Source: Pseudomonas sp. UMAB-08 | Lineage (GTDB): Bacteria; Pseudomonadota; Gammaproteobacteria; Pseudomonadales; Pseudomonadaceae | Direction: 5' to 3' | NCBI RefSeq assembly: GCF_900095225.1 | Contig: NZ_LT607414.1 | Location: forward strand, 1 to 64,000 | Length of the DNA stretch: 64,000 bases | Shown here: positions 37,258 to 46,951 of the stretch, one piece after another | How positions within the stretch are numbered: position 1 is the stretch's first letter | Layout of the letters: every line of letters starts with the position of its first letter | Made by a program: the position numbers and the translations under genes | Notes under the pieces: generated by a model | What the model saw: only the letters and a program-made list of their open reading frames with translations | Databases searched by the model: none | What the model was told of the DNA's origin: nothing

Positions 37258-38234
37258 TATTTTGGTCCTTCTTTATGTCCGCCAAAACCAAAGCGCATGG
37301 CAGAAAGCAGCTTGTCACCATAGGTACTCTGCTGGCGTGAGCGGAAACGTGCAAACAGTGCGCCGGACAATACGGGCACAGGCACCGACTGCTCCATGGC
37401 CGCATCAATGGTCCAGCGCCCTTCGCCGCTGTCAGCCACTGACCCGGAATAGGCCTCGAGTTGCGGATCGGTGACCAGCGCATCGGCGGTCAGGTCCAGT
37501 AACCAGGAGGATACAACGCTGCCGCGGCGCCAGACTTCGGCGATATCAGCCACATTCAGATCAAAGCGCTGTTCAGGCGCAAGGTTGTCGGAGCCCTTCG
37601 TTTTGAGAATGTCAAAACCTTCGGCGAACGCCTGCATCATCCCGTACTCGATGCCATTGTGAATCATCTTCACAAAATGCCCGGAGCCTGCGGGGCCGGC
37701 GTGAATGTAGCCACGCTCAGCCCGATCATCGGCAGCGTCTCGGCCTTTGGTCCGCGCCACCGAGCCATAGCCAGGGGCGAGGCTGTCGAATAATGGATCA
37801 AGACGCTGCACCACCGCACTGTCGCCGCCGATCATCATGCAGTAACCCCGATCGAGGCCCCAGACGCCGCCTGACGTACCCACGTCGATATAGTGCAAAT
37901 GCTTTTGCGTGAGGGCCTGGGCCCGGCGAATATCGTCCTTATAGAACGTGTTACCGCCATCAATGATCACATCGCCAGCTTCGAGCAGTTCGCTGAGGGC
38001 GTCGATGGTCTCTTCCGTCGGCTCGCCGGCTGGCAGCATGACCCACACTGCGCGTGGTTTCTCCAGGGTGGCCACCAGCGCGGCAATGTCTGCAACAGCG
38101 GTTGCGCCTTCTTTGGCAAGGGTAGTGCGGGAGGCTTCATCCCAGTCGTAAACTACGGTTGAATGGCCCTTGAGCATCAACCGTCTAGCAATATTGCCGC
38201 CCATGCGGCCCAGTCCAATAATTCCAAGTTGCAT
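37257..38234 (-). CDS. gnd: 6-Phosphogluconate dehydrogenase, decarboxylating (short form)
   Basis: 325 residues from the ATG at 38234, which has AAGGAGC 9 nt upstream. A frame reaching 38351 is rejected because the protein must begin with the NAD(P) motif [11 protein letters not shown]. The catalytic lysine region [19 protein letters not shown] is present. The ~330-residue short class often prefers NAD. It converts 6-phosphogluconate to ribulose 5-phosphate and CO2. First gene of a four-gene minus-strand operon. Its stop and the zwf start share one base. Also called gntZ in some pseudomonads. Confidence 0.93.
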   Translation of the reverse strand: MQLGIIGLGRMGGNIARRLMLKGHSTVVYDWDEASRTTLAKEGATAVADIAALVATLEKPRAVWVMLPAGEPTEETIDALSELLEAGDVIIDGGNTFYKDDIRRAQALTQKHLHYIDVGTSGGVWGLDRGYCMMIGGDSAVVQRLDPLFDSLAPGYGSVARTKGRDAADDRAERGYIHAGPAGSGHFVKMIHNGIEYGMMQAFAEGFDILKTKGSDNLAPEQRFDLNVADIAEVWRRGSVVSSWLLDLTADALVTDPQLEAYSGSVADSGEGRWTIDAAMEQSVPVPVLSGALFARFRSRQQSTYGDKLLSAMRFGFGGHKEGPK

Positions 38235-38542
38235 GTGGTGGTGCTCCTTAATGCAAAGAAAAGGGAATGCCTCACCTGATAACCCGGTAGTACACAACAG
38301 GTTAGTCCAGAGGGCTCGGACATAGTTCGCAACAGGCTGGGGTGTCGGCATGAGCCTGCCTGATAACGCGCGCTTCCGCGATCAGGAAACGTTCCTGACA
38401 ATAAAAAATAAAAAAGTTCCATTCTTGCGAAAAAGAAATCAGAATCGGCAGCGAGAGTGGTTGGCAAAGGTGGTTAAGGCTTGGATGATTACCGCCCCCC
38501 TCCCGCTAACGTTGTTGAAACACACCATTTGCGAGGTGAGCA
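38235..38542. promoter_or_regulatory. Divergent promoter region of the gnd operon and a small gene
   Basis: About 310 bp with an A-rich stretch at 38400-38415. It should hold promoters for both directions. No RNA gene or clear operator is recognised. Confidence 0.35.
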
Positions 38543-38728
38543 ATGGGCACATTACTAGCAGCACGTCCCCCCCAGACCCTGTATGTCAGCATCCGTCGTG
38601 ATGAGCTCAAGCAGCTCAAAGATGAACGCGATCAACTGCAGAATAAAGTCGCCCATTTGATCTTGCTGCTGCAAGAGTCTCAGTCTCTGCTGGCCGGACC
38701 CACCCACGGTCTGCAAGCCTGCAACTGA
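38543..38728 (+). CDS. Small coiled-coil hypothetical protein
   Basis: 61 residues. GAGGTGAG lies just before the ATG. Residues ~17-50 (RRDELKQLKDERDQLQNKVA) form a leucine-rich coiled coil, so it probably dimerises. No membrane segment. I do not recognise it beyond similarity to short coiled-coil proteins seen in Pseudomonas. It stands alone between the gnd operon promoter and the phosphoethanolamine transferase. Confidence 0.6.
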   Translation: MGTLLAARPPQTLYVSIRRDELKQLKDERDQLQNKVAHLILLLQESQSLLAGPTHGLQACN

Positions 38729-39121
38729 CGCCACTTTGCGTCCTCGCCGCAAGCCACGCACTGCCCGATCGGGGCGTTGGCTTGCCCGGCAATTCGCCTG
38801 CCTTGAATCCCCGCGATCCCCCGATTAGCGTCCGCTTGATGCTCACCTTAAAGGTTTGAGGATCAAAAAATCCCATCGCCACCTATATACATGTGTCCCG
38901 CCTATCTCCTGACTCGTCGAACCAGACGCATGCTTTAGCGCGCCTGCTTAAAGCGTCTCCCTGTGCCGCCCCTCGGAAAAGGACTGATAGTTCACATTCT
39001 TTTCACAAACTTTTGACTAAAATTTCAGCCTTTTTTAAAAGCAGCCCGAACGCCGGGAAAAATTCGCTGGTGCGGACCTCCGTAACCGGCAATTCGATTT
39101 GTTAACGTGCTGGAGCCCTTG
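38729..39121. other. Intergenic region upstream of phosphoethanolamine transferase
   Basis: About 390 bp. It becomes AT-rich from 38990 to 39045 (CACATTCTTTTCACAAAC and TTTTAAAAG stretches), consistent with a promoter for the downstream gene. No CDS, RNA gene or repeat seen. Confidence 0.4.
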
Positions 39122-40867
39122 ATGGCGATTTTCAAACGGAGCGCGACTACTCCGAAAGGTTTTGACTGGGCCGGACTGTGCTGGCTTTTCCTGTTTTTTT
39201 GGTATTTCTCTGGCATCACCCAACTCCTTATACAAGTGACCGGAACTTCCGGTTTTGCCGGTTTCCGCCAAGCCTTTGTCATGAGCGGCATCTGGTTAGC
39301 GCCGATGCTGCTGTTCCCCGCTAAAACACGCGTGATGGCCGCAGTCATCGGCGTCGTGTTGTGGGCCTGCTCCATGGCCAGCCTGGGTTACTTCTTCATC
39401 TATCAGCAGGAGTTTTCGCAAAGCGTCATCTTCATCATGTTCGAGTCGAACGTCTCGGAAGCTGGCGAATACATGACACAGTATTTCGCCTGGTGGATGG
39501 TGCTGGGCTTCCTGGCGCACACTGCGATGGCGATTTTCCTCTGGTCACGTTTGCGGCCGGTCTACATGCCACGCCCTCGTGCCTGGGTGGTTTCGTTCCT
39601 TTTGCTGTTCACCATCATCGGTTATCCGCTGATCAAACAACTGGCACGGCATGACGAACTGAGAGCAGGACTCGAGAGCTTCGAAACCCGCATTGAGCCC
39701 GCGGTGCCATGGCAGATGCTGGTGGCTTATCGTCGCTATGGCGAGCAGTTGAGCAGCATGCAGGGCATGCTCGACAGCAGCAGCAAGATTACGCCGCTGA
39801 GCAATCTGAAGGACCAGCAAGCCAATCTCCCCGCCACGATGGTGCTGGTGATCGGCGAGTCGACCAACCGCCAACGGATGAGCCTGTATGGCTACCCGCG
39901 TGAAACGACGCCCAACCTTGACCAGCTCAAAGATCAGCTGCAGGTGTTCGACAACGTCATCACTCCACGGCCGTACACCATCGAAGCCTTGCAGCAAGTG
40001 CTGACCTTCGCCAACGAAGAGAACCCTGATCTCTACCTCAAGACGCCGTCGATTGTCAGCGTCATGAAGCAAGCGGGCTATAAGACCTACTGGATCACCA
40101 ACCAGCAGACCATGACCAAGCGCAACACGATGCTCACAACGTTCTCTGAACAGACCGACGAGCAGGTGTACCTGAACAACAACCGTAATCAGAATGCGGC
40201 CCAATACGACGGCGATGTGCTCGAACCGTTTTCCAAAGTGCTGGCCGACGCTGCGCCCCGCAAGTTTATCGTGATACACCTGCTGGGCACTCACATGAGC
40301 TACCAGTACCGTTATCCGCCGGCGTTCGACAAGTTCACCGACCGCCAGGGTGTGCCAGCAGGCGTCAGCGACGCGCAGGTGCCGATCTATAACACCTACG
40401 ACAACGCCGTCCTGTACAACGATTTCGTGGTCTCGAGCCTGATCAAGGACTTCGCCAAGACCGATCCCAACGGCTTTTTGCTGTACCTCTCCGATCATGG
40501 TGAAGATGTTTACGACGGCCCGAACCATGACGTCCTGGGTCGTAACGAAGCCAAGCCGACCGCCCCGATGTATACGGTGCCGTTTTTGGTCTACGCGTCG
40601 CAGAAATGGCGTCAGACCCACAATTGGGACTTCGCCAGCATCAAGAGCCGTCCTTTTAGTAGCTCTTCTCTGATTCACACCTGGGCTCAACTGGCAGGTC
40701 TGAGCTTCGATGAGCTGGACGGCACTAAAAGCCTGGTCAGTTTCGATTTCAAAGAGCGCCCTCGTCTCATCGGCGACCCCTATCAGGAAAAAGGCTTGAC
40801 CGACTTCAGCCTGATGCGCGGCAACACCCCTCCTGCGTTGATCGCGCCTAAAGTGGTCCAGCAGTAA
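39122..40867 (+). CDS. Phosphoethanolamine transferase (CptA-like)
   Basis: 581 residues from the ATG at 39122 (GGAG 6 nt upstream). A GTG at 39107 lacks such a site. Five membrane helices lie in residues ~15-180, followed by a periplasmic alkaline-phosphatase/sulfatase-fold domain. Active-site elements are IGESTNRQRMSLYGYPRETT, the likely nucleophile threonine in RPYTIEALQ, and the metal-binding YLSDHGEDVYDG near the end. The family moves phosphoethanolamine from phosphatidylethanolamine to lipopolysaccharide core or lipid A. The GES form and overall length favour the CptA branch (core sugar) over EptA, but the acceptor cannot be proved here. Confidence 0.85.
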   Translation: MAIFKRSATTPKGFDWAGLCWLFLFFWYFSGITQLLIQVTGTSGFAGFRQAFVMSGIWLAPMLLFPAKTRVMAAVIGVVLWACSMASLGYFFIYQQEFSQSVIFIMFESNVSEAGEYMTQYFAWWMVLGFLAHTAMAIFLWSRLRPVYMPRPRAWVVSFLLLFTIIGYPLIKQLARHDELRAGLESFETRIEPAVPWQMLVAYRRYGEQLSSMQGMLDSSSKITPLSNLKDQQANLPATMVLVIGESTNRQRMSLYGYPRETTPNLDQLKDQLQVFDNVITPRPYTIEALQQVLTFANEENPDLYLKTPSIVSVMKQAGYKTYWITNQQTMTKRNTMLTTFSEQTDEQVYLNNNRNQNAAQYDGDVLEPFSKVLADAAPRKFIVIHLLGTHMSYQYRYPPAFDKFTDRQGVPAGVSDAQVPIYNTYDNAVLYNDFVVSSLIKDFAKTDPNGFLLYLSDHGEDVYDGPNHDVLGRNEAKPTAPMYTVPFLVYASQKWRQTHNWDFASIKSRPFSSSSLIHTWAQLAGLSFDELDGTKSLVSFDFKERPRLIGDPYQEKGLTDFSLMRGNTPPALIAPKVVQQ

Positions 40868-40875
40868 TCCTGCCC

Positions 40876-40902
40876 AAAGGCCTGCCAATCCGGCAGGCCT
40901 TT
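40876..40902 (+). terminator. Terminator of the phosphoethanolamine transferase gene
   Basis: AAAGGCCTGCC (40876-40886) and GGCAGGCCTTT (40892-40902), an 11-bp perfect stem with a 5-nt loop and a short T-rich exit. It lies 8 bp after the stop. Confidence 0.85.
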
Positions 40903-41468
40903 CTGTATCCCCCAAACACGCTCATGTCCTTGCCGGCTCGACCTGAGTCACGCGCAAAATAGTCTTCCGCGCTCAAAAACAAGCAAGCCCCGCCTCAACA
41001 AGCACCCCCGGCGCACCGAGAAATGGCGCAGGCCCTTCTGTTCTCCTGGGTCAAATACGCCTGAAATCGAGTGATTTTGTCTTGTAACCGAACCACGCGG
41101 ACAGATTGTCGAACAATCCGACGGGCGGTATAACGTCGGTTTTGTACGTTTGCGTGCCCCATAAAAGCGCGATTCGACAGCTAAATGCGTTGTTATCTGC
41201 CACTTTGGGGGTTAATCAAACGCCGCCGATCCGCAAGCCAGACACCTGCGTAAAAAAAAAGTCGAAACTTTGCCCTATGCCATGGGGTCATCATTAAAGA
41301 GAGCCTAAGCTATTGGCGTAACCCGAGTTTGGGCCCCACCACCCGTCCTACTACCACGCAACCGGTAAATAGGTACCGATCTTGCGTAGTGCTTGTGTGC
41401 CCGGCCATAGGACATGGCCCATAACAACTCAAGTGCTGTACCAACACTGAATTGAATGGGAGAAAAAG
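40903..41468 (+). promoter_or_regulatory. Upstream region of the glgA operon
   Basis: About 565 bp without a gene. It holds the promoter of the long glycogen/trehalose operon. Several frames here are short and lack ribosome sites. GGGAGAAAAAG leads into the glgA start. No operator could be named; RpoS or osmotic control would be expected from the pathway but is not visible. Confidence 0.4.
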
Positions 41469-43055
41469 ATGATTAGCGCCGCTGCCAAAACCCAGAAGGG
41501 AGAGAGTTTTAACCAGCCGGCCAGCGAGCTGACCCATCTGCCGGTCTTCGCTTCGACTAGCGTTCCACTGCTGCAACTGCCGACTTCACAGCCAAGTATT
41601 ACCCTGACCAACAGAAGAAAAATTCTGTTCGTGACCTCAGAGTTGGCTGATCTGGTGAAAACCGGAGGTTTGGGCGATGTGTCTGCCGCACTGCCGCGAG
41701 CCATGCGCCACCTGCACGATGTACGCGTGCTGATTCCCGGCTACCCGCAAGTACTCAATAGCGGTAACCCGATCCATGTCATCAGCGAGCTGGGCGGTCA
41801 TGCAGCCCTGCCACCGTGCAAGATCGGGCGGATGGACATGAAAGACGGTCTGGTCATTTACGTGCTGATCTGCCCGGAGCTGTACGAACGGGAAGGCACG
41901 CCTTACGGTGATAACAACGGCCGGGACTGGCCTGACAATCATATCCGCTTCGCCCGCCTCGGCCTGGCCGCCGCCGACTTCGCCGCCGGCGCGGTAAAAA
42001 CCCAGTGGTGCCCGGAACTGGTACACGCCCACGATTGGCCAGCCGGATTGGCCCCGGCGTATATGCGCTGGCGGGGTCAGACCACACCGAGCATCTTCAC
42101 CATCCACAACCTGGCGTATCAAGGCACGGTCAGCACCGGCTCCAGCCGCGAACTGGGTATTCCTGACCAGGCGCTGGGCGCCGACGGCATGGAGTTCTAT
42201 GGCAAGCTCTCATTCATCAAGGCAGGTATGGCGTATGCCAGCCACATCACCACCGTGAGTGCGACCTATGCCAAGGAAATCACCACGCCGGCCTTTGGCT
42301 GTGGCCTGGAAGGTTTCCTGCAAAGCAAGGCCAGCCAAGGGCTGCTCAGCGGGATTCCCAATGGCATCGACGCCAGCTGGGATTCGGAAACCGATGAACA
42401 CTTGATTTGCCGGTTTGCCCCGAACGAATGGCAGCGCAAGGAAATCAATGCCGACCATGTGCGCGAGCTGTTCGAGCTTGAACCTTCCACGGGCCCTTTG
42501 TTCGCCGTGGTATCGCGCCTGGTCTTCCAGAAAGGCCTGGACCTGACCATCGGTGTTGCCGAGCATATCGTCAATCAGGGGGGGCAAATTGCGATCATTG
42601 GTCGCGGCGAACCGGAGGAAGAGGACGCCATGCGCGAACTGGCCCTGCGTTTCCCTGGCCAGATCGGCGTGCGCATCGGGTTCAACGAAACGGATGCCCG
42701 ACGCATGTTTGCCGGCAGCGATTTCCTGCTGATGCCTTCGCGTTATGAGCCTTGTGGCTTGAGCCAGATGTACGCCCAGCGCTTCGGTTCCTTGCCGGTG
42801 GCCCGTAAAACAGGGGGGTTGGCCGACACCATTGAAGATGGCGTGACCGGTTTTCTGTTCGAAGAGTCGACCGTGGAAAGCTACGCCGAAGCGCTGACGC
42901 GGGCGATCAAGGTCTTCGCCAATCCCGAGCTACTCAACGCCATGCGCTGCCGCGCCATGGCCGCCCCGTTCAATTGGCACAAAGCCGTGGAGCCATACGC
43001 CGAGCTGTACCAGGACTTGCTGAAAAAGAATGCAGGTGTTTCTGTTCATTATTAA
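41469..43055 (+). CDS. glgA: Glycogen synthase (ADP-glucose type)
   Basis: 528 residues, a GT5 glycosyltransferase that extends alpha-1,4-glucan from ADP-glucose. The first Rossmann domain shows the ADP-glucose loop VKTGGLGDVSAALP, preceded by a ~50-residue extension. The second has VSRLVFQKGLDL and the substrate-binding PSRYEPCGLSQMYAQRFGSL. This N-terminal extension is somewhat longer than in E. coli GlgA (477 residues). First gene of the plus-strand cluster. glgC (ADP-glucose synthesis) and glgB (branching) are not in this window. treZ begins 13 bp downstream. Confidence 0.94.
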   Translation: MISAAAKTQKGESFNQPASELTHLPVFASTSVPLLQLPTSQPSITLTNRRKILFVTSELADLVKTGGLGDVSAALPRAMRHLHDVRVLIPGYPQVLNSGNPIHVISELGGHAALPPCKIGRMDMKDGLVIYVLICPELYEREGTPYGDNNGRDWPDNHIRFARLGLAAADFAAGAVKTQWCPELVHAHDWPAGLAPAYMRWRGQTTPSIFTIHNLAYQGTVSTGSSRELGIPDQALGADGMEFYGKLSFIKAGMAYASHITTVSATYAKEITTPAFGCGLEGFLQSKASQGLLSGIPNGIDASWDSETDEHLICRFAPNEWQRKEINADHVRELFELEPSTGPLFAVVSRLVFQKGLDLTIGVAEHIVNQGGQIAIIGRGEPEEEDAMRELALRFPGQIGVRIGFNETDARRMFAGSDFLLMPSRYEPCGLSQMYAQRFGSLPVARKTGGLADTIEDGVTGFLFEESTVESYAEALTRAIKVFANPELLNAMRCRAMAAPFNWHKAVEPYAELYQDLLKKNAGVSVHY

Positions 43056-43068
43056 AAGGCGTTAACGG

Positions 43069-44880
43069 ATGCCTCTGCGCACGGATAAAAACTGGCGCCA
43101 CGGTGCCGTATTGCTGGACCCTGAACACACCCGGTTTGCCCTCTGGGCACCGGATGCCTATTACGTCAGTGTCGAGCTCGAAAACGGGCAGTCGCTGACC
43201 ATGCTGCCGCAGGACAATGGCTGGTTTGTGCTGGAGACCCGCTGTTCTGCTGGCAGTCGCTATCGCTACAACATTGATGGAGAAATGAAAGTCCCTGATC
43301 CCGCGTCCCGTGCGCAGGTGTCCGATGTGCATTCAGCCAGTGTTGTCGTCGATCCGTTGGCCTATCGCTGGTTGCACACTGACTGGCTGGGACGGCCGTG
43401 GCAGGAAGCTGTCATTTATGAACTGCACGTGGGGGTGCTGGGCGGCTACGAAGAGGTTGAAAAACATTTGCCCCGGCTGGCCGCACTGGGTGTTACCGCG
43501 ATTGAATTGATGCCCCTGGCGCAGTTTCCTGGCGGGCGTAACTGGGGCTACGACGGTGTGTTGCCTTATGCACCGCAATCGACCTATGGCACACCCGACC
43601 AGCTCAAACACTTGATCGATGCCGCGCACGGTCATGGCCTGATGGTGATACTCGACGTGGTCTACAACCACTTCGGGCCGGATGGCAACTACCTGGGCCA
43701 GTATGCCAAAGGCTTTTTCCGCGATGATGTGAAAACCCCCTGGGGCCCGGCCATCGACTTCCGCCGCGAGGAAGTGCGCGACTTTTTCATTGATAACGCC
43801 TTGATGTGGTTACTCGACTATCGCTTCGATGGTCTGCGTCTGGACGCGGTACACGCCATCAATGACCCCACCTTTCTCCGGGACTTCGCCCGACGAGTCC
43901 GCGAGCAAATCGCCCCGCCCCGGCAGGTCTGGCTGACCCTGGAAAATGAATTCAACGACGCCAGCTTGCTGGAACAAGGCTTTGATGCGCAGTGGAACGA
44001 TGACGGTCATAACGCTTTACACGTTCTGCTGACGGGCGAACGCGATGCCTACTACGCCGACTTCGCCCATAAGCCTACCCAAAAACTGGCCCGCTGCTTG
44101 AGCCAGGGCTTCGTTTACCAGGGCGAGAGTAATCGCCACGGCAATAGCCGAGGACAATCCAGTGGGCATTTACCCCCTAGCGCCTTCGTGCTGTTCCTGC
44201 AGAATCACGATCAAGTGGGCAACCGTGCCTTCGGCGAGCGCCTGCCACAACTGAGCGACGGTCCTGCATTGCGAGCGGCCACGGTGTTGCTCCTGCTCTC
44301 ACCCATGATTCCGTTGATGTTCATGGGCGATGAATGGGCCGCGAGCGAACCCTTTCTGTTTTTTACCAGCCACCATGATGAGTTGGCCGATGCCGTGCGT
44401 GAGGGTCGTCGCGCCGAGTTTGCCGACTTCCCGGCGTTTGCCGATGAAGAGCAGCGTGAGCGCATCCCCGACCCAAATGCCCACAGCACGTTCGAGGCAT
44501 CGCGCCCCGCCTACGAGACAACGCACCTGAACACCGACAAAGGCATTGATCATCAACGCTGGCTAGCGCTATACCAGCAGCTGTTGAACATTCGCCATCG
44601 CGAAATCATTCCACGCCTGTCAGGTACGCAGGCACTGGAGACTGACGTGCTGGACGACGGAGCCGTTACGGCTCGCTGGCGTATGGGTGACGGCAGTGTC
44701 TTGCGCATCGACCTCAACCTCGGCGAGCGCCCGGTCAAGCTGGCCGCGGCCCATCTGGACACCCTTTTGTATGAATCTCTGCCTGGGGCGGCCGAACTTT
44801 TCCGGCGGGGAACCCTCAACCCCTACACGGCCATTGTCAGCCTGATAACGACTGATGTTCTGGAGGAACAGGATGAGTAA
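43069..44880 (+). CDS. treZ: Malto-oligosyltrehalose trehalohydrolase
   Basis: 603 residues, GH13. It releases trehalose from the maltooligosyl-trehalose made by TreY. An N-terminal CBM48-like domain (~1-100) is followed by the barrel with nucleophile Asp in FDGLRLDAVHAI, acid Glu in TLENEFNDA and the third Asp in LQNHDQVGNRA. The WGYDGVLPYAPQSTYG and MGDEWAASEPFLFFTSH stretches are typical of TreZ. Its last codons overlap malQ by 8 nt. Confidence 0.93.
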   Translation: MPLRTDKNWRHGAVLLDPEHTRFALWAPDAYYVSVELENGQSLTMLPQDNGWFVLETRCSAGSRYRYNIDGEMKVPDPASRAQVSDVHSASVVVDPLAYRWLHTDWLGRPWQEAVIYELHVGVLGGYEEVEKHLPRLAALGVTAIELMPLAQFPGGRNWGYDGVLPYAPQSTYGTPDQLKHLIDAAHGHGLMVILDVVYNHFGPDGNYLGQYAKGFFRDDVKTPWGPAIDFRREEVRDFFIDNALMWLLDYRFDGLRLDAVHAINDPTFLRDFARRVREQIAPPRQVWLTLENEFNDASLLEQGFDAQWNDDGHNALHVLLTGERDAYYADFAHKPTQKLARCLSQGFVYQGESNRHGNSRGQSSGHLPPSAFVLFLQNHDQVGNRAFGERLPQLSDGPALRAATVLLLLSPMIPLMFMGDEWAASEPFLFFTSHHDELADAVREGRRAEFADFPAFADEEQRERIPDPNAHSTFEASRPAYETTHLNTDKGIDHQRWLALYQQLLNIRHREIIPRLSGTQALETDVLDDGAVTARWRMGDGSVLRIDLNLGERPVKLAAAHLDTLLYESLPGAAELFRRGTLNPYTAIVSLITTDVLEEQDE

Positions 44881-46951
44881 TGAGCAACTGCATATTTTAG
44901 CTGCCCGGGCCGGGCTGTCTGTGAATTGGATCGATGCCAACGGGCGGCTGCAAACCGTCAGCCCTGAGGCGCTACGCAAGGTACTCGACGGCCTGGGCTA
45001 CCCCGCCGAAAGTGCCGATGATATTTGCATCAGCCTGCAACGTCTGCACAAGTCCAGTACGCCAAGCGCGGTCCCACCGCTGCTGACGCTGGACCATGGC
45101 AGCCTGCTGGATTTGTCGACGTGGTTCGCGCCAGAAACGCCGTTCGTGTTAAACCTCGAGGACGGCACCACCGTCGCTGCAACGCTGACGGATACAGCCC
45201 ATCTGCCCGCCGTGGCGCCTGTGGGGTATCAGCAACTGCGCATTGCCGGTCAACACGTAACCTTGGCCGTCGCGCCTGCAACCTGCTACAGCATGGCCAT
45301 GGCGACCGACACAGACGTCCCTCGCGCCTGGGGACTGACCGTACAGCTGTATGGGCTACGGCGTCGGGGCGATGGTGGTTTTGGCGACATCCAGGCACTG
45401 GAAGCCTTGGCCCGAGCGGCCGGTGAGCGCGGTGCCGATGCATTGGCTATCAGCCCGGTTCACGCCATGTTTGCCTGCGACACCCAGCGCTATAGCCCCT
45501 ACTCACCTTCCAGCCGGTTGTTCCTCAATGCGTTATACGCCTCGCCCGAGACCATTCTTGGCGAGCAAGCAGTGCGCATGGCCATCGGCGAGACCGGACT
45601 GGGCGCAGAGCTTGAGCGTCTCGAGGCATTGCCACTGATTGATTGGCCAGGGGCAGCCCACGCCAAATGGACGTTACTGCACGCGCTGTATAAAAACTTT
45701 TGCAGCGAAGCGCACCCGCTGTATGACGACTTCATCCACTTCCGCCATTGCGGTGGCGAAGCACTGGAGAACCATTGTCGCTTCGAAGCCTTGCAGGCCG
45801 AATGCCCCACGCTTGGCATGAGTCAGGATTGGCGCGAATGGCCGGACGAATTCAAGAACCCCCAGAGCGGCGCCATTACGGAGTTCGCCGTACGTCATGG
45901 GGAGCAAATCAGCTTCCATGCATTTGCCCAATGGCTGATCGCGCGCAGTCTGGAGCGTGCACAGGTGGCGGCCCGCAGCAGCGGAATGCGCGTCGGCCTG
46001 ATCGCCGACCTGGCGGTAGGTGCCGACGGTGCTGGCAGTCAAGCATGGAGCCGACAGGATGAGCTGCTTTCGGCGCTGAGCGTTGGCGCTCCGCCCGACA
46101 TTCTCAATCGCTCCGGGCAAAGTTGGGGCATTTCAGCGTTCTCGCCGGATGGCTTGAAGCGCAACGGCTTCCGCGCCTTTATCGAGATGCTCCAGGCTAA
46201 CCTGGCCCACGCCGGAGGCTTGCGCATCGACCATGTCCTGGGCCTGCAACGGCTCTGGGTGGTACCTGTGGGTTCGCCACCCAGCGAAGGGGCGTACCTC
46301 AACTACCCATTCGACGATCTGCTGCGATTGCTGGCCCTGGAATCCTGGCGGCACAAGGTCATCGTACTGGGCGAAGACCTCGGCACCGTTCCGGACGGCT
46401 TGCACGATAAATTGTCGGCGCGGGCAATTCTTGGCATGCGCGTACTGTTGTTTGAACAAGACAACGCCCACTTCAAACCCATTCTGCAGTGGTCCGATCA
46501 GGCACTTGCGATTACCAGCACCCACGATTTGCCCACCCTTGCGGGCTGGTGGAGCGAGCGTGATATCGATTGGAACAGCACGCTCGGTCATATTGATGAA
46601 CAGACCGAGCGCGATTGGCGCGAAAGCCGGCAACGCGAACGCCGAGGCCTGCGGCAGGCCTTGAGTCAGGATTCAGCCAATTTCCGTAATGACGTCAGCG
46701 AAAGCGATCAAATCATTGATGCCAGCGTTCGCTACCTTGGCCACACCCGTGCCCCGCTTGTACTGCTGCCCATGGAGGATCTGCTGGGCGTCGAGGAGCA
46801 GTTCAATCTGCCAGGCACCATTGATAGCCATCCAAACTGGCGTCGACGTCTACCCGGTGACTGTGCCACGTTGCTTGAGGGCGACGATGCCACCCGACGC
46901 CTGGCATTGCTGGCGCAAGCACGCCAGGAAGCGGCGGAGCGGGACCGATGA
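44873..46951 (+). CDS. malQ: 4-alpha-glucanotransferase (amylomaltase)
   Basis: 692 residues from the ATG at 44873 (GGAGGAACAGG upstream), overlapping the treZ stop in ATGAGTAA. GH77 enzyme that moves maltosyl units between alpha-1,4-glucans. Conserved residues: Asp in GGLRIDHVLGLQRLW, Glu in VLGEDLGTVP and Asp in TSTHDLPTLAGWW. An N-terminal ~150-residue domain precedes the barrel, as in the longer E. coli type. Its role here is to reshape short glucans for TreY/TreZ. Its stop overlaps treY in ATGA. Confidence 0.93.
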   Translation: MSNEQLHILAARAGLSVNWIDANGRLQTVSPEALRKVLDGLGYPAESADDICISLQRLHKSSTPSAVPPLLTLDHGSLLDLSTWFAPETPFVLNLEDGTTVAATLTDTAHLPAVAPVGYQQLRIAGQHVTLAVAPATCYSMAMATDTDVPRAWGLTVQLYGLRRRGDGGFGDIQALEALARAAGERGADALAISPVHAMFACDTQRYSPYSPSSRLFLNALYASPETILGEQAVRMAIGETGLGAELERLEALPLIDWPGAAHAKWTLLHALYKNFCSEAHPLYDDFIHFRHCGGEALENHCRFEALQAECPTLGMSQDWREWPDEFKNPQSGAITEFAVRHGEQISFHAFAQWLIARSLERAQVAARSSGMRVGLIADLAVGADGAGSQAWSRQDELLSALSVGAPPDILNRSGQSWGISAFSPDGLKRNGFRAFIEMLQANLAHAGGLRIDHVLGLQRLWVVPVGSPPSEGAYLNYPFDDLLRLLALESWRHKVIVLGEDLGTVPDGLHDKLSARAILGMRVLLFEQDNAHFKPILQWSDQALAITSTHDLPTLAGWWSERDIDWNSTLGHIDEQTERDWRESRQRERRGLRQALSQDSANFRNDVSESDQIIDASVRYLGHTRAPLVLLPMEDLLGVEEQFNLPGTIDSHPNWRRRLPGDCATLLEGDDATRRLALLAQARQEAAERDR

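Noticed and set aside
39545..40915. 456-codon frame antisense to the phosphoethanolamine transferase
   Set aside because: No domain is recognisable, composition is biased, and the frame runs through the downstream terminator.
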